Source of the DNA: Acheta domesticus
Taxonomy: Eukaryota; Arthropoda; Insecta; Orthoptera; Gryllidae
Direction of reading: 5' to 3'
Assembly (NCBI GenBank): GCA_031308135.1
Contig: JAHLJT010008756.1
Span: 79,748,130 to 79,812,129, forward strand
Length of the DNA: 64,000 nucleotides
In this document: positions 10,865 to 22,416 of the stretch, piece by piece
Layout: every line of letters starts with the position of its first letter
Position numbering within the stretch: position 1 is the stretch's first letter
Position numbers and translations under genes: made by a program
Notes under the pieces: generated by a model
Told to the model about the DNA's origin: nothing
The model's database searches: none
What the model saw: the letters and a program-made list of their open reading frames with translations, nothing else

Positions 10865-11476
10865 GACAGCAATAACATGGACAACAGTACTCTTAGAGAG
10901 AACCTTTTGCCTGCATTCCCGTAAAATGCGTAAGCAGTACATTTAATGAATCAATTTGGTCAGATAATAGTTCAAATGCTAGAAGTAAGCGTGAATGCAG
11001 TCAAGCGAAATTTGATCAGTAGAAAAAAATATTTATGACCACCAACGTCTTGCATCATCATTGCAGGCAGTTTTATGAAGTTGACTACACACTATTTCCT
11101 TGTTATAAATGAAAGATTCTGTGAGATAACTTAGGCAATTAGTAAGGTTTATCAGAGAGGTGGAAGTGGAATATACATTTCCATTGCAACATTCTTATTT
11201 TCAAACTATTATCAAAATACAATTAAAGGTAACCTTTCGTAACATACTTTATTTTCGTGGTGCATCTCTTGCTTAGGTCACGCCTCCACAAAGAGTAAGC
11301 AAGGCCTTAATGACGTAGTCGGTGCCAAGGTTATTACGACTCTGCCCCCACTTCAACAGCCCGCCACTGGGCGTCGACGTTTTTACAACGTTCTTCCGTG
11401 GTGTACAGTATAAAAAGGCTTTACAGTCTCTGCATAGGCACAGTCAGCTATCGCAGACCTCAACACAACTTCAAAC
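10865..11476 (+). promoter_or_regulatory. Upstream region and promoter of peptide gene copy 2
   Basis: TATAAAAA lies at 11409-11416, followed by the shared initiator and leader (GGCACAGTCAGCTATCGCAG). Further up are the CRE/AP-1-like box TGACGTAGTC (11311-11320), followed directly by GGTGCCAAGGTTATTACGA, and TCACGCCTCCACAAAGAGTA at 11279. The block 10865-11475 aligns with 15900-16449 upstream of copy 3, so the promoter was duplicated with the gene. Factor binding is inference. Confidence 0.8.
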
Positions 11477-12140
11477 ATGTTCTCCAACGTTGTAAGTATA
11501 CACAATTCTTCTTAAAATTATTCAAATCCATGTAACTGTTTGCAAAAAAAAATAGATAATTGATTACACAAATTAAATTTTATCGTGCTCTTTATTGTTT
11601 TATTTTAGAATAGGGGTTGGTTGGGGTTGATAATTTTGACGACAGAGCCATTATATCTTATGTATGGTTCATTTACATTTCCAAAATAGTTTCTATTATT
11701 CTGGAGCGATAATTTCCGGTAATTTGATTTCGTCAAGATCGCTCGTCGCTGACATTTATTTATATTACTTTTATCAACAAATTTTAGTGAAGGAGGAAGG
11801 ATAGACATTCTAGGACTCAAAAAAGTGTACGATTATAATACACTTTATTGATTCACGAATTAATTTAGAATATATTCCGTTTTAACTTAATTAAAATTTA
11901 TCTTCAGACGCTTTTTTGCCTTTTGTTTCTCTAGCCTTCACGTGTCTTCATTGTTGTGTTGTTGTGTTGTGTCATTAGGTTCTGGTGGCGCTGGTGGTGG
12001 TGGCTGCTCTGTTGGCGGTGGCGGCGGCGCAGATCTCGCTGGGCGCCCCCGGCGCGCACCCCGGCCTGGCCTACAGCAGCAGCGCCCGCGCGCAGATCTC
12101 GCGCGCAGGCCTCGTCTACGGCCCCGGCCTCATCTACTAA
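11477..12140 (+). CDS. Small secreted peptide precursor, copy 2 (two exons)
   Basis: Exon 1 (11477-11491) encodes MFSNV and ends at donor GTAAGT. Exon 2 (11979-12140) follows acceptor TCATTAG and is identical to copy 1 exon 2 over all 162 bp as far as I can read. The predicted 58-residue precursor has a Val/Ala/Leu-rich signal peptide and a mature region with two QIS-x7-PGL-x-Y modules. Of the 53 sense codons in exon 2, 49 end in G or C, unlike the AT-rich surroundings. AATAAA is at 12158-12163. The 487-bp intron is the shortest of the four and probably closest to the ancestral length. The role is unknown. Confidence 0.82.
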
Positions 12141-12189
12141 GCTGCGCGCGCTCGCTCAATAAAGCCACTCTTTCTATTTAATATTGTCT

Positions 12190-12729
12190 TTTGGTTTTCT
12201 CCTTATTCTCCTTTCACTAATCCTGTCTGACAATACAATGTTAGAAATAGCTGCCTTGAAGGTTCCCTGAACTCAGAAGAGAAAACATATATTACTGGAG
12301 GGTGGAACAAATTTGGAAAATTATTTTAAATCATTTACGATATCAATCAGAGAAATATCAGAGAAACGATGAAGCATTTGTACGAAGTTTAATCTCAACC
12401 AAAATCTCTACTCTTACTACTGTAATAATTTTGATGAGATTTCTAGATTTTTGGAGATGAGAAATTTTGATGATATATTTCTTATCAAAATTTCTATTTC
12501 GATGGTCACATTACCGTATATGACTTTCACTGCCGCTCAGTAGGGTTGATCGAGAATACCAAAAATCCACGCTGAACAAACATCAAGCGAGAAGTGTTCA
12601 GATACTAAGTGTAGAACGCTATCCTTATGGAAGACCACATATTTATTTTATAACGATTTTATTCCTTTAATATTTTATTATTTTAATATTTATTCAATTA
12701 GCTGTGGTGTAAAGTACTATTAAAATACT

Positions 12730-12760
<31 letters not shown>

Positions 12761-13850
12761 TATATATATAAAATATATATATATATATATCATTCAATAT
12801 TAGTACAAATTAAATTCAATGTCATTTTTGAAAAGTACTTTTCGGAAGGTTTCGTTTATATATATTCCAGAAATAGCTTTGTAGAAATTCAAACCAGTTG
12901 TTTGCAAAAGCTTTTGGCAGATTATACATTCAGATTTGGACTTCCCCAGATATTCTTTGTATTTCATGCCCAATATTCTACATAACTAGCATGACCAAAT
13001 TTTGAAGACCATCTGCTCTGCGAGGACATATCCAAAAGAACCACATCAAATACTAAATGAAATTGTTCTTTTGTCTTAAAAGAATTTTCCAAACACAAAA
13101 ATATCGTTTATAGGCTATAATATTGGTACAACTCGAAAAATGAAGTTTCGAGATAAACGCATTCAAAGTTTTAAGTGGTGTTTCAACTACAAGATCACAC
13201 GCAGAGTGCATTAAGCTGCACTAAAATTTTTCATAGTAGTTATGGTAATAATAACATTAATAAAATATTTTAAAATGGATGTCATAACTGAAAATTCGTG
13301 TTTTTCGAATTGTGCTAGTGTTGCAGCCCACGAACGATAGGGCGGTGAAACAGAATGAATTGCAAACTATTAATTACTATGAAATAAAAAAATACCCATT
13401 TGAATTATTATGAGTGAATATTAGTGTCCTCTAGAAGAAACAACTGCTCAACTATTCAGCGAAACATTAACACATAAATTGAAACGTAATCTTCATTCCT
13501 GTCGATAGCACTACAACCCAATTCTGTCCTTGGCCTGACATATCGAGTACTTGCAGTCAGTTCGGTAGATGAGAATTGAAACTGCTTACCAACAAATTGA
13601 ACGCACTATGATTGCAGATAATCTCTATTCTTCCCTGGTTGGGATAGAATTAGAAAAAAATAAGTTGTACAACATGTATTGTTTTATTCTCGATTGACAC
13701 CTTTCTGATTGTTAGGAGAAAAGAAATTGAATAAATACTTAATCGTTTTAATAGTTATTATACACAAATTGAACTGTAGATGGGGTTAGATAGAATTTTT
13801 TGTGCCATCGTAATCTAAACAAAACACTTTTAAATGATCATCCTAACATT
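12190..13850. repeat. Duplicated flank of peptide gene copy 2 (paralogous to 5180-6720)
   Basis: It shares a series of landmarks with the DNA after copy 1, including TAGAAATAGCTGCCTTGAAG directly downstream of the gene, ATTTGAATTATTATGAGTGA and TACAACATGTATTG near 13670. Divergence is substantial, with many substitutions and indels. It contains no gene. Confidence 0.7.
12729..12791. repeat. (TA)n microsatellite
   Basis: Nearly pure TA repeat interrupted by short AAAATA blocks. The paralogous position after copy 1 has no such expansion. Confidence 0.9.
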
Positions 13851-15895
13851 TCTATTCTGATGGATTTTCCTCGTACTACCCGGCACGTTATTCAACATTA
13901 AGATACTAACTTTATTCTTCAATATTTTTTTAAATTATTTGCCATGATAAGCGCCCTATTTACATACCGAATTCGATTCACCGTGAGGTAATTTATTTGT
14001 GGGTGTGACAAGACCGTCAGTATGAATATTTACGTAAGAGAGATTTCTATTTCTATTCGGGATTCAGGAACTTTTCTTACCAAAAGATATACAAAAGAAC
14101 AACACCTGCTTCAAAAATCAAGTAACATTATTCCGGATGTATACAGTAGCAATAACAACTCGTCGTTATTTAATAATTTTCGTCACTCTTCCCGTGCATG
14201 CATGGCCATGACCTATAATTATTCTAAAACGAACTTAAATCTAACCTAAATCTATGTAAATTATTATTTTATTATTAACTTAAATCATTATTTTAAAATT
14301 AACTTAAATTTATGTCAAAACCTGGTCTTCTTATATAATTTAAATTTACGTATCCGATTCTTGGCGTCACTCCCGCGTCCCCTCAAAGTTCCATTTCAGT
14401 TTAGTCCAGTCCCAATTGTGACATCTCCTTCCTTTCCAGAAACGTTTTAAATTTTTATATTTTGTTCTTCTTATAACGTTTTCTTATGATTGAAAAGTTT
14501 ACACCTTGCTCACAGAATCTGGACCCGTTCTGAGATCCGATCGCCATTGAGTCTCAATTCCTTCTGCGGCGTTTGTTGGTATTTCTCGCTCTTCTATTGT
14601 CTCCCCGATGCGCAGTATGGTATGGTATCAGTTTCTCTGTCGTTCCCCCAAGCAGGATCTTCCCTTTTTTCTGCACATTCTCGTTTTTCATTGGTTGATC
14701 TCATCTTCGCATTTTATATGTTTATTTCACGCCTATTTATCCCCAGATTACTTTCGTAATTTGATTCACTAACCACGAAAATTACTCACGTATCCATTCG
14801 CCATTTTATCCTCCACTAATTCACCTATTTTTCTACATTAATTACATTGATCTTGCCTTGCATTTTCATTATTTACTGCTTTGTCAGATGCTTCACTTAC
14901 GTCCCAAATTGTTCATGTCGTTATATTTATATTATCTACTGTATTTGTTCAACTTTTGTATACGCCTCTTGATAAATCATCACACTATACCACATGTTAT
15001 CTAATTAACTAAGCAAAATACCCAAAGCCTATATGACCTACAAATTTAGGAGTTTGTATCCAAAAACAAGACTCAAATTGTTAAAAACGTTAAAGACAAA
15101 CTAGAAAAATTACAAAAGGTTTCACAAAAACCATTGTGTATAAAATTAGCTGTAAGAAGCGCCAACCTACGTCGTCTAGACGAGAAAAGGAATTAGAGAC
15201 AACAATCAGGTAACATGAAAACAACGTCAAATAGCATCCTAATAGACAAAATACACATATTCAACACAGATGGTAACTTGATCATGAAATGGATTTCAGT
15301 AGCATTAGCATTACTGTTCGAAGAGACACATTATCGAAGGATAGTGTCTGAAAATACAGACATCAATCTTCACAAAACCATGATTTAATGGGTGTAATTT
15401 TTCTCACTTCAAATTCCTATAACAATCTGTTGCAAAGATTTAAACCAATTAATAATCATTTTCATAATTTATTCATATTAGTTTCATTTTCTGTTTGTCT
15501 CATTACCACGTACCACGCAGTTCTCCTTTCCCCCTTCCCTTCTTTCCCCTGTCGTGCTTCCGTGTTCTTTCCCTCGTAATGTTGTCCTTCCCTTTTATCA
15601 CTGTACTCTGACGTCAACCTGCTACCCGAACATTGAGATTCTGAACCCCGACATTCACCTAAACGACTTAAATACCACCACCTCTGTGAATTAACAATGT
15701 TCCTCTATTTGCAACAGATAGTATTGCCTAAACTATTTTTGACACGACTTTCCTAAACTTTCCTTAACATTTATACTGTTTTAACCATTGTCATTTAGAA
15801 ATCTGGATAAGTATCACTTGTGCTTAGCATGCTCTTATAACTGAATTGGAAATCTTGATGTCTACATATTCTTTCATATCTTATATTCTTTCTTA
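13850..15895. other. No gene recognised; mixed AT-rich and repeat-like DNA
   Basis: Short open frames here have no recognisable domain. Positions 15745-15870 resemble 8510-8640, marking the duplicated unit. The stretch 15030-15370 has scattered coding-like pieces that might be retrotransposon remnant, but I cannot assign them. Confidence 0.4.
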
Positions 15896-15899
15896 CCTC

Positions 15900-16449
15900 G
15901 ACACCAATGGGCAACAGATCTTTTACAGAGAACCTTTAGTCAGCGTCACGTAAAATGTGTAAACAGTACATTCAAGGAAACATTCAAACAACAATTCAAA
16001 TATTAGAACAAACAACAATTCAAATATTAGAATACAAGCGTGAAATGTGTGAGTCAAGCCAAATTTGATCAGTAGTTAAAACAAACGTGTTATTGAATTA
16101 GTAGGGATACCAGAGATGTGCAGGTACTCGTATAATATAAATTACCAGCATCACATATTATTTTCAAACTGTCAAACAAGAATACAATTAAAGGCAACTT
16201 CCGTAACACTGTTTATTTGCCTCTGTTGCACCTCTTGCTCAGGTCACGCCTTCACAAAGAGTAAGCAAGGCGACCAGCCTTAGTGACGTAGTCGGTGCCA
16301 GGGTTATCACGAATGTGTCCCCACTTCAGCTGTCCTCCACTGGGAGTCGACTTTTTTACAACGTTCTTCCGCAGTGTACAGTATAAAAAGGCTTAACAGT
16401 CTCTGCATAGGCACAGTCAGCTACCGCAGACCTCCACACAACTTTAAAC
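15900..16449 (+). promoter_or_regulatory. Upstream region and promoter of peptide gene copy 3
   Basis: TATAAAAA is at 16382-16389, followed by the shared initiator and leader. TGACGTA lies at 16284-16290, followed by GTCGGTGCCAGGGTTATCAC, at the same relative place as in copy 2. A small internal duplication, AACAACAATTCAAATATTAG, occurs twice near 15987-16031 and is absent from copy 2. Confidence 0.8.
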
Positions 16450-17779
16450 ATGTTCTCCAACGTTGTAAGTATTTCAAATTCTCCTTAAAACGTTATATCT
16501 ACCGTAACTGTTTGTATACAATCATTGATAATTAATTATAAGGAAATTAAACTTTATTACGCTTGGTATTTTTTCATTCTAGAACACTCCCCATTAGAGT
16601 AAAATTATAACCATTGGTTGCATTTTCGCTAGTATGTTTACTGAGACATATTTCTTCAAAATCGTATTTACACATTAAGGAATGAGGGGGAAAATAAATA
16701 AAAATATAATAATTCCATGTATTGTTCATCACATTTACATCACATTTGTTATTTATTAAATTCTAATATCTTGCCACGAATACTCTTAGGAAGAGACTCA
16801 ACTTCGACGATGAGGGCATGTATAAAAAGCGTTGGCAGCTAATAGAACTTTCTGAGCTTCAGCGACATTTCACGATCAATGGAAAGAAACGTTTAAGGCA
16901 TTTTCGACCAATAACAGCCAAGCTCGTTTGTCAAATTATGGCTATCTACATTTACTTACACACACTAAAGTGTACATTGTGTAGGTCAATTTCATGTACG
17001 CGCATTATTATTGGCCGGAAACCGAGATGTAATTCCCTTCATTCTCCTGTTGTGTTGCTGAAGTTATGCGTGTCTGATTAGCTGCCGCAATTTTTCGTAC
17101 ATACCCTTACCATTCCTGTAACACCGGAGTTAATTCAGCTTCTCCTTGAGCCCTCATTTTACTAAATGCGAGAGGAACGATAGAACTATCACAGTCTAAT
17201 AGATTATATCACTGTCTATAAACTAGTATATCACTGTCTATAGACTATATCACAGTCTAATAGACAGTCTGATAGTCTATTAAACTGTGAGACTATTAAA
17301 TCAAATTTGTGGCTTGTTTATCTTTGCAAAATAGTTTTATTATATGGGAGCGACCATTTCTAGTAATTATAGTTTGTCAACTACGTTCGTTGCTAACATT
17401 TATTCTTAATTCAATACATTTTACAGAAAAGGACTGGGGGTGTTACGGGCTCAAGAAAACGTACGCGCTTAGTAAATGCTCTTTTTTTGCTCCATAAATT
17501 AATTCCGAATTTATTTATTTCGTTTTGTTTTAAATATTCATTTTCAGACGCTCTTTGTCTTGCTTTGTTTCCCTAACCTTCACGTGTTCTCATTGTTGTG
17601 TTGTTTTGTGTCGCTAGGTTCTGGTGGCGCTGGTGGTGGTGGCTGCTCTGTTGGCGGTGGCGGCGGGGCAGATCTCGCTGGGCGCCCCCGGCGCGCACCC
17701 CGGCCTGGCCTACAGCAGCAGCGCCCGCGCGCAGATCTCGCGCGCAGGCCTCGTCTACGGCCCCGGCCTCATCTACTAA
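16450..17779 (+). CDS. Small secreted peptide precursor, copy 3 (two exons)
   Basis: Exon 1 (16450-16464) encodes MFSNV with donor GTAAGT. Exon 2 (17618-17779) follows acceptor TCGCTAG. The only difference from copies 1 and 2 that I read in the coding exon is GCG to GGG at residue 22. It changes the last residue before the predicted signal-peptide cut (VAAG then QIS) and should still allow cleavage. The two 15-residue modules are unchanged. AATAAA is at 17797-17802. The 1153-bp intron is larger because of an insertion at about 16700-17320. This copy converges on copy 4, which is on the opposite strand. Confidence 0.82.
16700..17320. mobile_element. Insertion in the intron of copy 3, possible MITE
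   Basis: The intron of copy 2 aligns with copy 3 on both sides of this block (compare CTGGAGCGATAATTTC at 11701 with GGGAGCGACCATTTC at 17345). The extra DNA is therefore an insertion in copy 3. It contains a weak terminal pair, TGAGGGC (16811) and GCCCTCA (about 17151), and then a run of short TATCACTGTCTATA / CACAGTCTAATAG units at 17200-17290. The exact element boundaries are unclear. Confidence 0.5.
17200..17295. repeat. Short imperfect tandem repeats
   Basis: Units such as ATATCACTGTCTATA, ATATCACAGTCTAATAG and ACAGTCTGATAGTCTA follow each other with period about 20-25 bp in the intron of copy 3. Confidence 0.65.
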
Positions 17780-17999
17780 GCTGCGTGCACTTGCTCAATA
17801 AAGCCACTCTTTCTATTTAATATTGTCTTTTGCTTTTCTCCTTATTTTCCCTTTTACTTATCCTGTCTGACAATACAATATTAGAAATAGCTGCCTTGAA
17901 GGTTCCCTTAACAGCGTCTTTTATTTTCCTCTATTTGCACCTACAACTTCACCTAAAACACGAAATCCTTTTGATTCAAAGGAGTGATATGTAAAGTTC

Positions 18000-20540
18000 A
18001 TGAGAAAAAAGTTAAGCCCATAATATAGCATACTACTAATTTAACGCATTTACTGCATCTTTTTCAAATACAAAATACAAAATATTGGTGCCGGAAAAAA
18101 TAATCAAAACATGAAAAATGGCATATTTTATTGTATTTTTTTATTGAATTTTTTAATTTACTTTCAATACATCATATTTTTTCCGAAATATCTTTGATAG
18201 ACACTGCCTTAAGACCAATAGAAAAAATATTTTCCCTTGTCAACTCAATTAATCAAGCACGGATAAACACTTATCATGTCATAATACATAAACTGGTGAA
18301 AATACTCGGCATAACGTTTCTTCCTTTTATTCCCTGGGTAAAGAAAAACCTGACTCTACGAAGTAATAGCGCTTATTCACTAATAAACGCGAGGTAATCC
18401 ATTTCGGGATTTTTGGACAGTTATGCGTGGAGTAACGAGGGATTACGTCAATGTAGAAGCAGAAGTAAACGTGAGACGTGTTTAGCAATAGTTTTCGAAT
18501 GGAAATGATTAATTTATTTTCGATGTTTATATATGTTCAAAATGGTCCCGAAAATTAATGTGTACTTTAGAATTTCACTATTTTAATGAAAACTGAAATT
18601 ATACCATTTTATAAATGCAATTTCTTCTATTCCAAAAAAAAGTTAAAGAAATAATTGCAGCCATTCTTCAACAAATTTTGAAAATGTCACAAGCGCTTCA
18701 TGTAAACTACTGCCAAAAATTAAAATATCTTAACGATCTCCGAAACGGCACAGCGAGATATTACACCAAACTTATTTATGAAGTTTCATCCCATAATTTT
18801 CTAATATGTAAAAGTTGTGCATGACAAAAACTTACTATTCGTGAATACACAGACACATACATACAGACATATCGATTTTCGGGTACAGAATAGCGTGTAT
18901 CTCCTCGCTCCGGCACCAATCTTAACCATCTTTCGAACAACACTAACATTTTTTAAGCTTATCGGGTTTGCGATGTTAGAGATAAAATATCCATGAATGT
19001 GGGTTGTTGGACCGAAAATTCGAGTTCGTATTCTTATGGTGATTCCAATTATGCTTCTCTTTATACTATAGTACAAGGAAGTAAATAGGAAATTGTAAGT
19101 CTCAATTTCGAATAAATTCATAATGGTAATACACTACTACTTTATGTTACTTTATAGAAATCTATTCCTAACTTACAAAATAAAGTTCCGCATTTGGGTA
19201 ACATTAGTTAATCCAATACAACATATTATCATAAATGGGTTATCTGTCATTACATCATTAGTAAAAATACTTAGTTTTTAGGTTACCCGTACCTAATATT
19301 AGCTGTTCTTTCAGAGTCTCTACATACAAAAACACATATATGTCGAAATGTCATACGGTGTTGAGGCTGCAAACATAGCTTGTGTGATTTTGAGAAAGCA
19401 TCTGAAGTTGCAGGGCAGCAAGACTGCTGCATGCTTTTAATCCTTTCGCACAAGAGAAAATTCCGAAATGAGAAGTATTTACGACTACTGGTATTCTTCT
19501 ACGAAAGAATCATTGAGTAATGAATAAATTGTTAGTTTTTTACCTGGTCTGGTCTCACTTATTTTGCTCGTTTTTTCCGGCGTACCCAGACCGAGCAGTT
19601 TTGGCGCGGTGCAAACCACTGTTCCACGGAGAATGCAATCCGAATTAGGCTTGAGACGATACCAACTGTACGTCATCATACAACTTACACGGCACGCGGA
19701 TACACACTTATACTTGGTTTCTTACTGACGTGTCGACGGCTGGGAAATCACTACTGTAGCTGTGAATTTTCAAACAATGATTTCGTTGCGTCTTAAACGC
19801 AAACAAGCACTTTCTAGGAATTGGCTACAAAGACTTCGTGATTTAGTGAAGCGTCGGGGAGATGCCACCGTCTGTCAAACATTATTGTAACTAGTTGAAC
19901 CAGTATTTGCCAAGTACTTGAGGAATCCAAGACCTTCATGGAAAAAGTTAATTCCCTCTCTCATTGGAGAGTCAGCCTGCAGTTTTTGGGGAAATATAAA
20001 ACTAAGTCGAAGGTGCCTCATTTGAAATATATGTTCTGCGCTGTTAATTGGCGCCAAAAAATTGTTAAAAATAATGGAATTCTACGAACGGCGCCAAATT
20101 TGAATCAATTTTGGCTGCTCGTGCCAACATAGGGTGCCACGTATACTACAATTAACTAGCTAAAACATAATATCGCCTAAATGAAAGCAAGACTTGGAAT
20201 TATTTTATGAATAAAAAAAAATTATATCAATAGGAAAATGTAGGGAAATATAATTACTAGCAACGAGTTTATTACGGAAATATACTGGGTATCGAATTAA
20301 TACACTTAAAATATAGATTTCGAGAGCGCTGTGGATTAGATAACATTATCCATGTAATCGTAGTAAAACCGGGTATTTCACGCTACACAGAATAATTCTT
20401 TCATATGAAAGTTACTTCCGAAGGAGACATGACAATTAAATAAGCATTTCAGGTAATGCTACACTGTAAAACTAACGTTATGCATAAACAACTTATAATT
20501 GCCAAACATCATTGGGAAATACAATACAAAGTCAAGTACT
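18000..20540. other. No gene recognised; AT-rich, repeat-like
   Basis: About 18520-18890 resembles in style the interior of the TA-flanked repeat family (CACAGACACATACATACAGAC near 18850 against the GGAC tandem at 7912). No intact element ends were found, and the open frames are short and without family signatures. Confidence 0.4.
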
Positions 20541-20544
20541 AACC

Positions 20545-21165
20545 TCCCTGCATTTTTTTAAATCGCATAAAACCATCGTGAAATTTTATTTTTGTTTCCG
20601 GGTTTGTTGTCAGATCCTACTTATATCGACGAACTAAATCCGAAACTGAAACCAGAATTGTGCCACCACCTTCCAGTTTTCTTTTAAAATCGCAAAAAAA
20701 AACCACCCGCAAATTTACAATATACAAGTTCACGGTATTTTTTGCGATTTTACAAAACTTGGAAGGTGGGTGGCGCAATTCTGACTTCATATTCGGATTT
20801 AGCGCATATAGAGAACATTTGTCAAGTTTTTGGACCTAACAACAATCCACAAATGAAAAAAAGAAAAATTCGCGGAGCTTTTTCGGAACTGAAAAAAACT
20901 GAAGAGTGGTGGCGGAATTGTGACTTTAGATTTGGATTCAGCGTGACGACATATTTGTACATAGAGAAACATGTGTCAAGTCTTAGGGGCCAACAACTAC
21001 CCCCGGAAACAAATTACAATTTCACGATTTTTTTTTTGCGATTTAAAAAAATGGAGGGCGCTGGCTCAATTTTGGCTTCAGATTCGGAGTCAGTACGTCA
21101 AAATACATACAGAAACATGTTTCAAGTCTTTTGGTCTATCAACTTATTTTATTACTGGTCAAAGG
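20545..21165. repeat. Foldback and direct-repeat block
   Basis: A module containing GGTGG(C/T)G(C/G)(A/C)AATT, a TTCGGATTTAG-type stretch, AAACATGTGTCAAGTCTT and GGAAACAAATTACAATTTCACG recurs three times on the plus strand (about 20760, 20910 and 21055). It also occurs once inverted at about 20570-20690, where TTTAAATCGCATAAAACC mirrors TTGCGATTTAAAAAAATG. This is an inverted arm followed by direct copies, typical of a decayed foldback element or nested MITEs. The frame at 20742-21185 runs through the repeats and is probably not a gene. Confidence 0.65.
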
Positions 21166-21479
21166 ATGCGTTTTTCAAATATTAGCATATAATGGGGAAG
21201 TTGAATAACCATTTCTCATTGTAAGGTTTTTATTGTTCAGAACACTGATATAATTTTGTTAGAAAATATTTCTTGAAGCAAAAATAAACTAAATGAAAAT
21301 TACATACCAGTTTAATTCAAACTACGTAAGAGAAGAATGAAGCGAAGGCTGCATTACTTAGTTGTAAGCTCTACCCATCATAGAAGTTACTGTAGGTGGC
21401 ATTAAATAGCAGTCATTGCGGTAAAACCGAAAACCTAACCCAGACAAATGTAATTATTAAACTAACTAGTCTGTAACGA

Positions 21480-21512
21480 GAAAGTCTGTACTATTCTATA
21501 GCTCCACCAGTT
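21480..21512. mobile_element. Solo terminus related to the GTGGTGCTA element
   Basis: GTCTGTACTATTCTATAGCT followed by CCACCAG matches the right terminus of the element at 6757-8504 with a few changes. No partner terminus was found nearby. Confidence 0.5.
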
Positions 21513-21939
21513 TCTTTGTTTTACAAAAGAGATTGAGAATTAATATTGTTTTTTGTAACTTCTTTGAAAGACTGTCATAGGCCAGATATTCAATAACGTT
21601 TCCATCGCCATGCCTTAGCAATTGGTAAAACAATTTTTAAACTACGCACCAGTTGTTCTAAACGCACTTCTCGCGAAGTCTGGAACACCAATTTCCTTGC
21701 CCGTCATTGGCTTCAAAGGGTTGATTTCAGTACTTTACGAATGAATAAAGACTGTGTTCACTCACAACTACGAAACTCGGAGAAAACATTTCTAATTTCT
21801 CTAAAGATGTTTCTTTACGAAAACAAATCAAATTAAGTATAAGTAAATATGCATTAAATATTCATCATCAACACACTTATCTCTGTTTTGGAATCATCAC
21901 AAGCGTCGATGCATGCCATTATCAGTAAGGAGTGAAAAG

Positions 21940-22005
21940 GAAATTAGGAGAAAAGCAAAAGACTATTAAAAAGAGTGGCTTTTTGAGCAAGAGCATTCTA
22001 CACCT
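21940..22005 (-). pseudogene. Orphan 3' UTR fragment of a fifth peptide-gene copy
   Basis: Read on the minus strand, the sequence gives TTGCTCAAAAAGCCACTCTT followed by TCTTTTGCTTTTCTCCTAAT. This is the same order as in the 3' region of copies 2 and 3 (CTCAATAAAGCCACTCTTTC, then GTCTTTTGCTTTTCTCCTTA). No coding exon accompanies it, and the AATAAA is altered to CAAAAA. It lies about 0.4 kb downstream of copy 4 in the same orientation. Confidence 0.7.
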
Positions 22006-22393
22006 GTTGTACCTGTTTTCTCCTGCCTGCTTGTTTGTTCAACATGGATGCTTGGTGTTTTCGATTAACCCATTTGAACAGTACTAAAAATACCTACAAT
22101 GTTATGAACAAAGGAATAGAGATTTTGATGAGATATTGTAAAAGTAAAGGTTGTGATTACGGTTTCAGCTTGTTTCAAATGCTTCTTTGTTCATCTGATA
22201 TTACATCGAAAATAATTTAAAATAATTTCCCAAATTTGTTCTCGACTTCCTCCCCCCCTCTAGAAATATACTTTCTTTCTTCTGACGAAAAGGAACTTTC
22301 AAGGCAGCTATTTCTTATGGTGCATTATCAGGAAGGATTAGTGAAAGGAAAATAAAGGTAAAAGCAAAATACAGTATTAAATAGAAAGAGTGA

Positions 22394-22399
22394 CTTATT
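22394..22399 (-). terminator. Variant polyadenylation hexamer of copy 4
   Basis: At the place where copies 1-3 have CTCAATAAAG, copy 4 reads CTCAATAAGTCACTC on its own strand. The hexamer is therefore AATAAG. No canonical AATAAA was noticed close by. Confidence 0.65.
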
Positions 22400-22416
22400 G
22401 AGCTAGTGCGCGCAGC

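Noticed and set aside
20742..21185. 147-codon plus-strand frame
   Set aside because: It consists of three copies of a repeat module; its openness reflects the repeat, not a gene.
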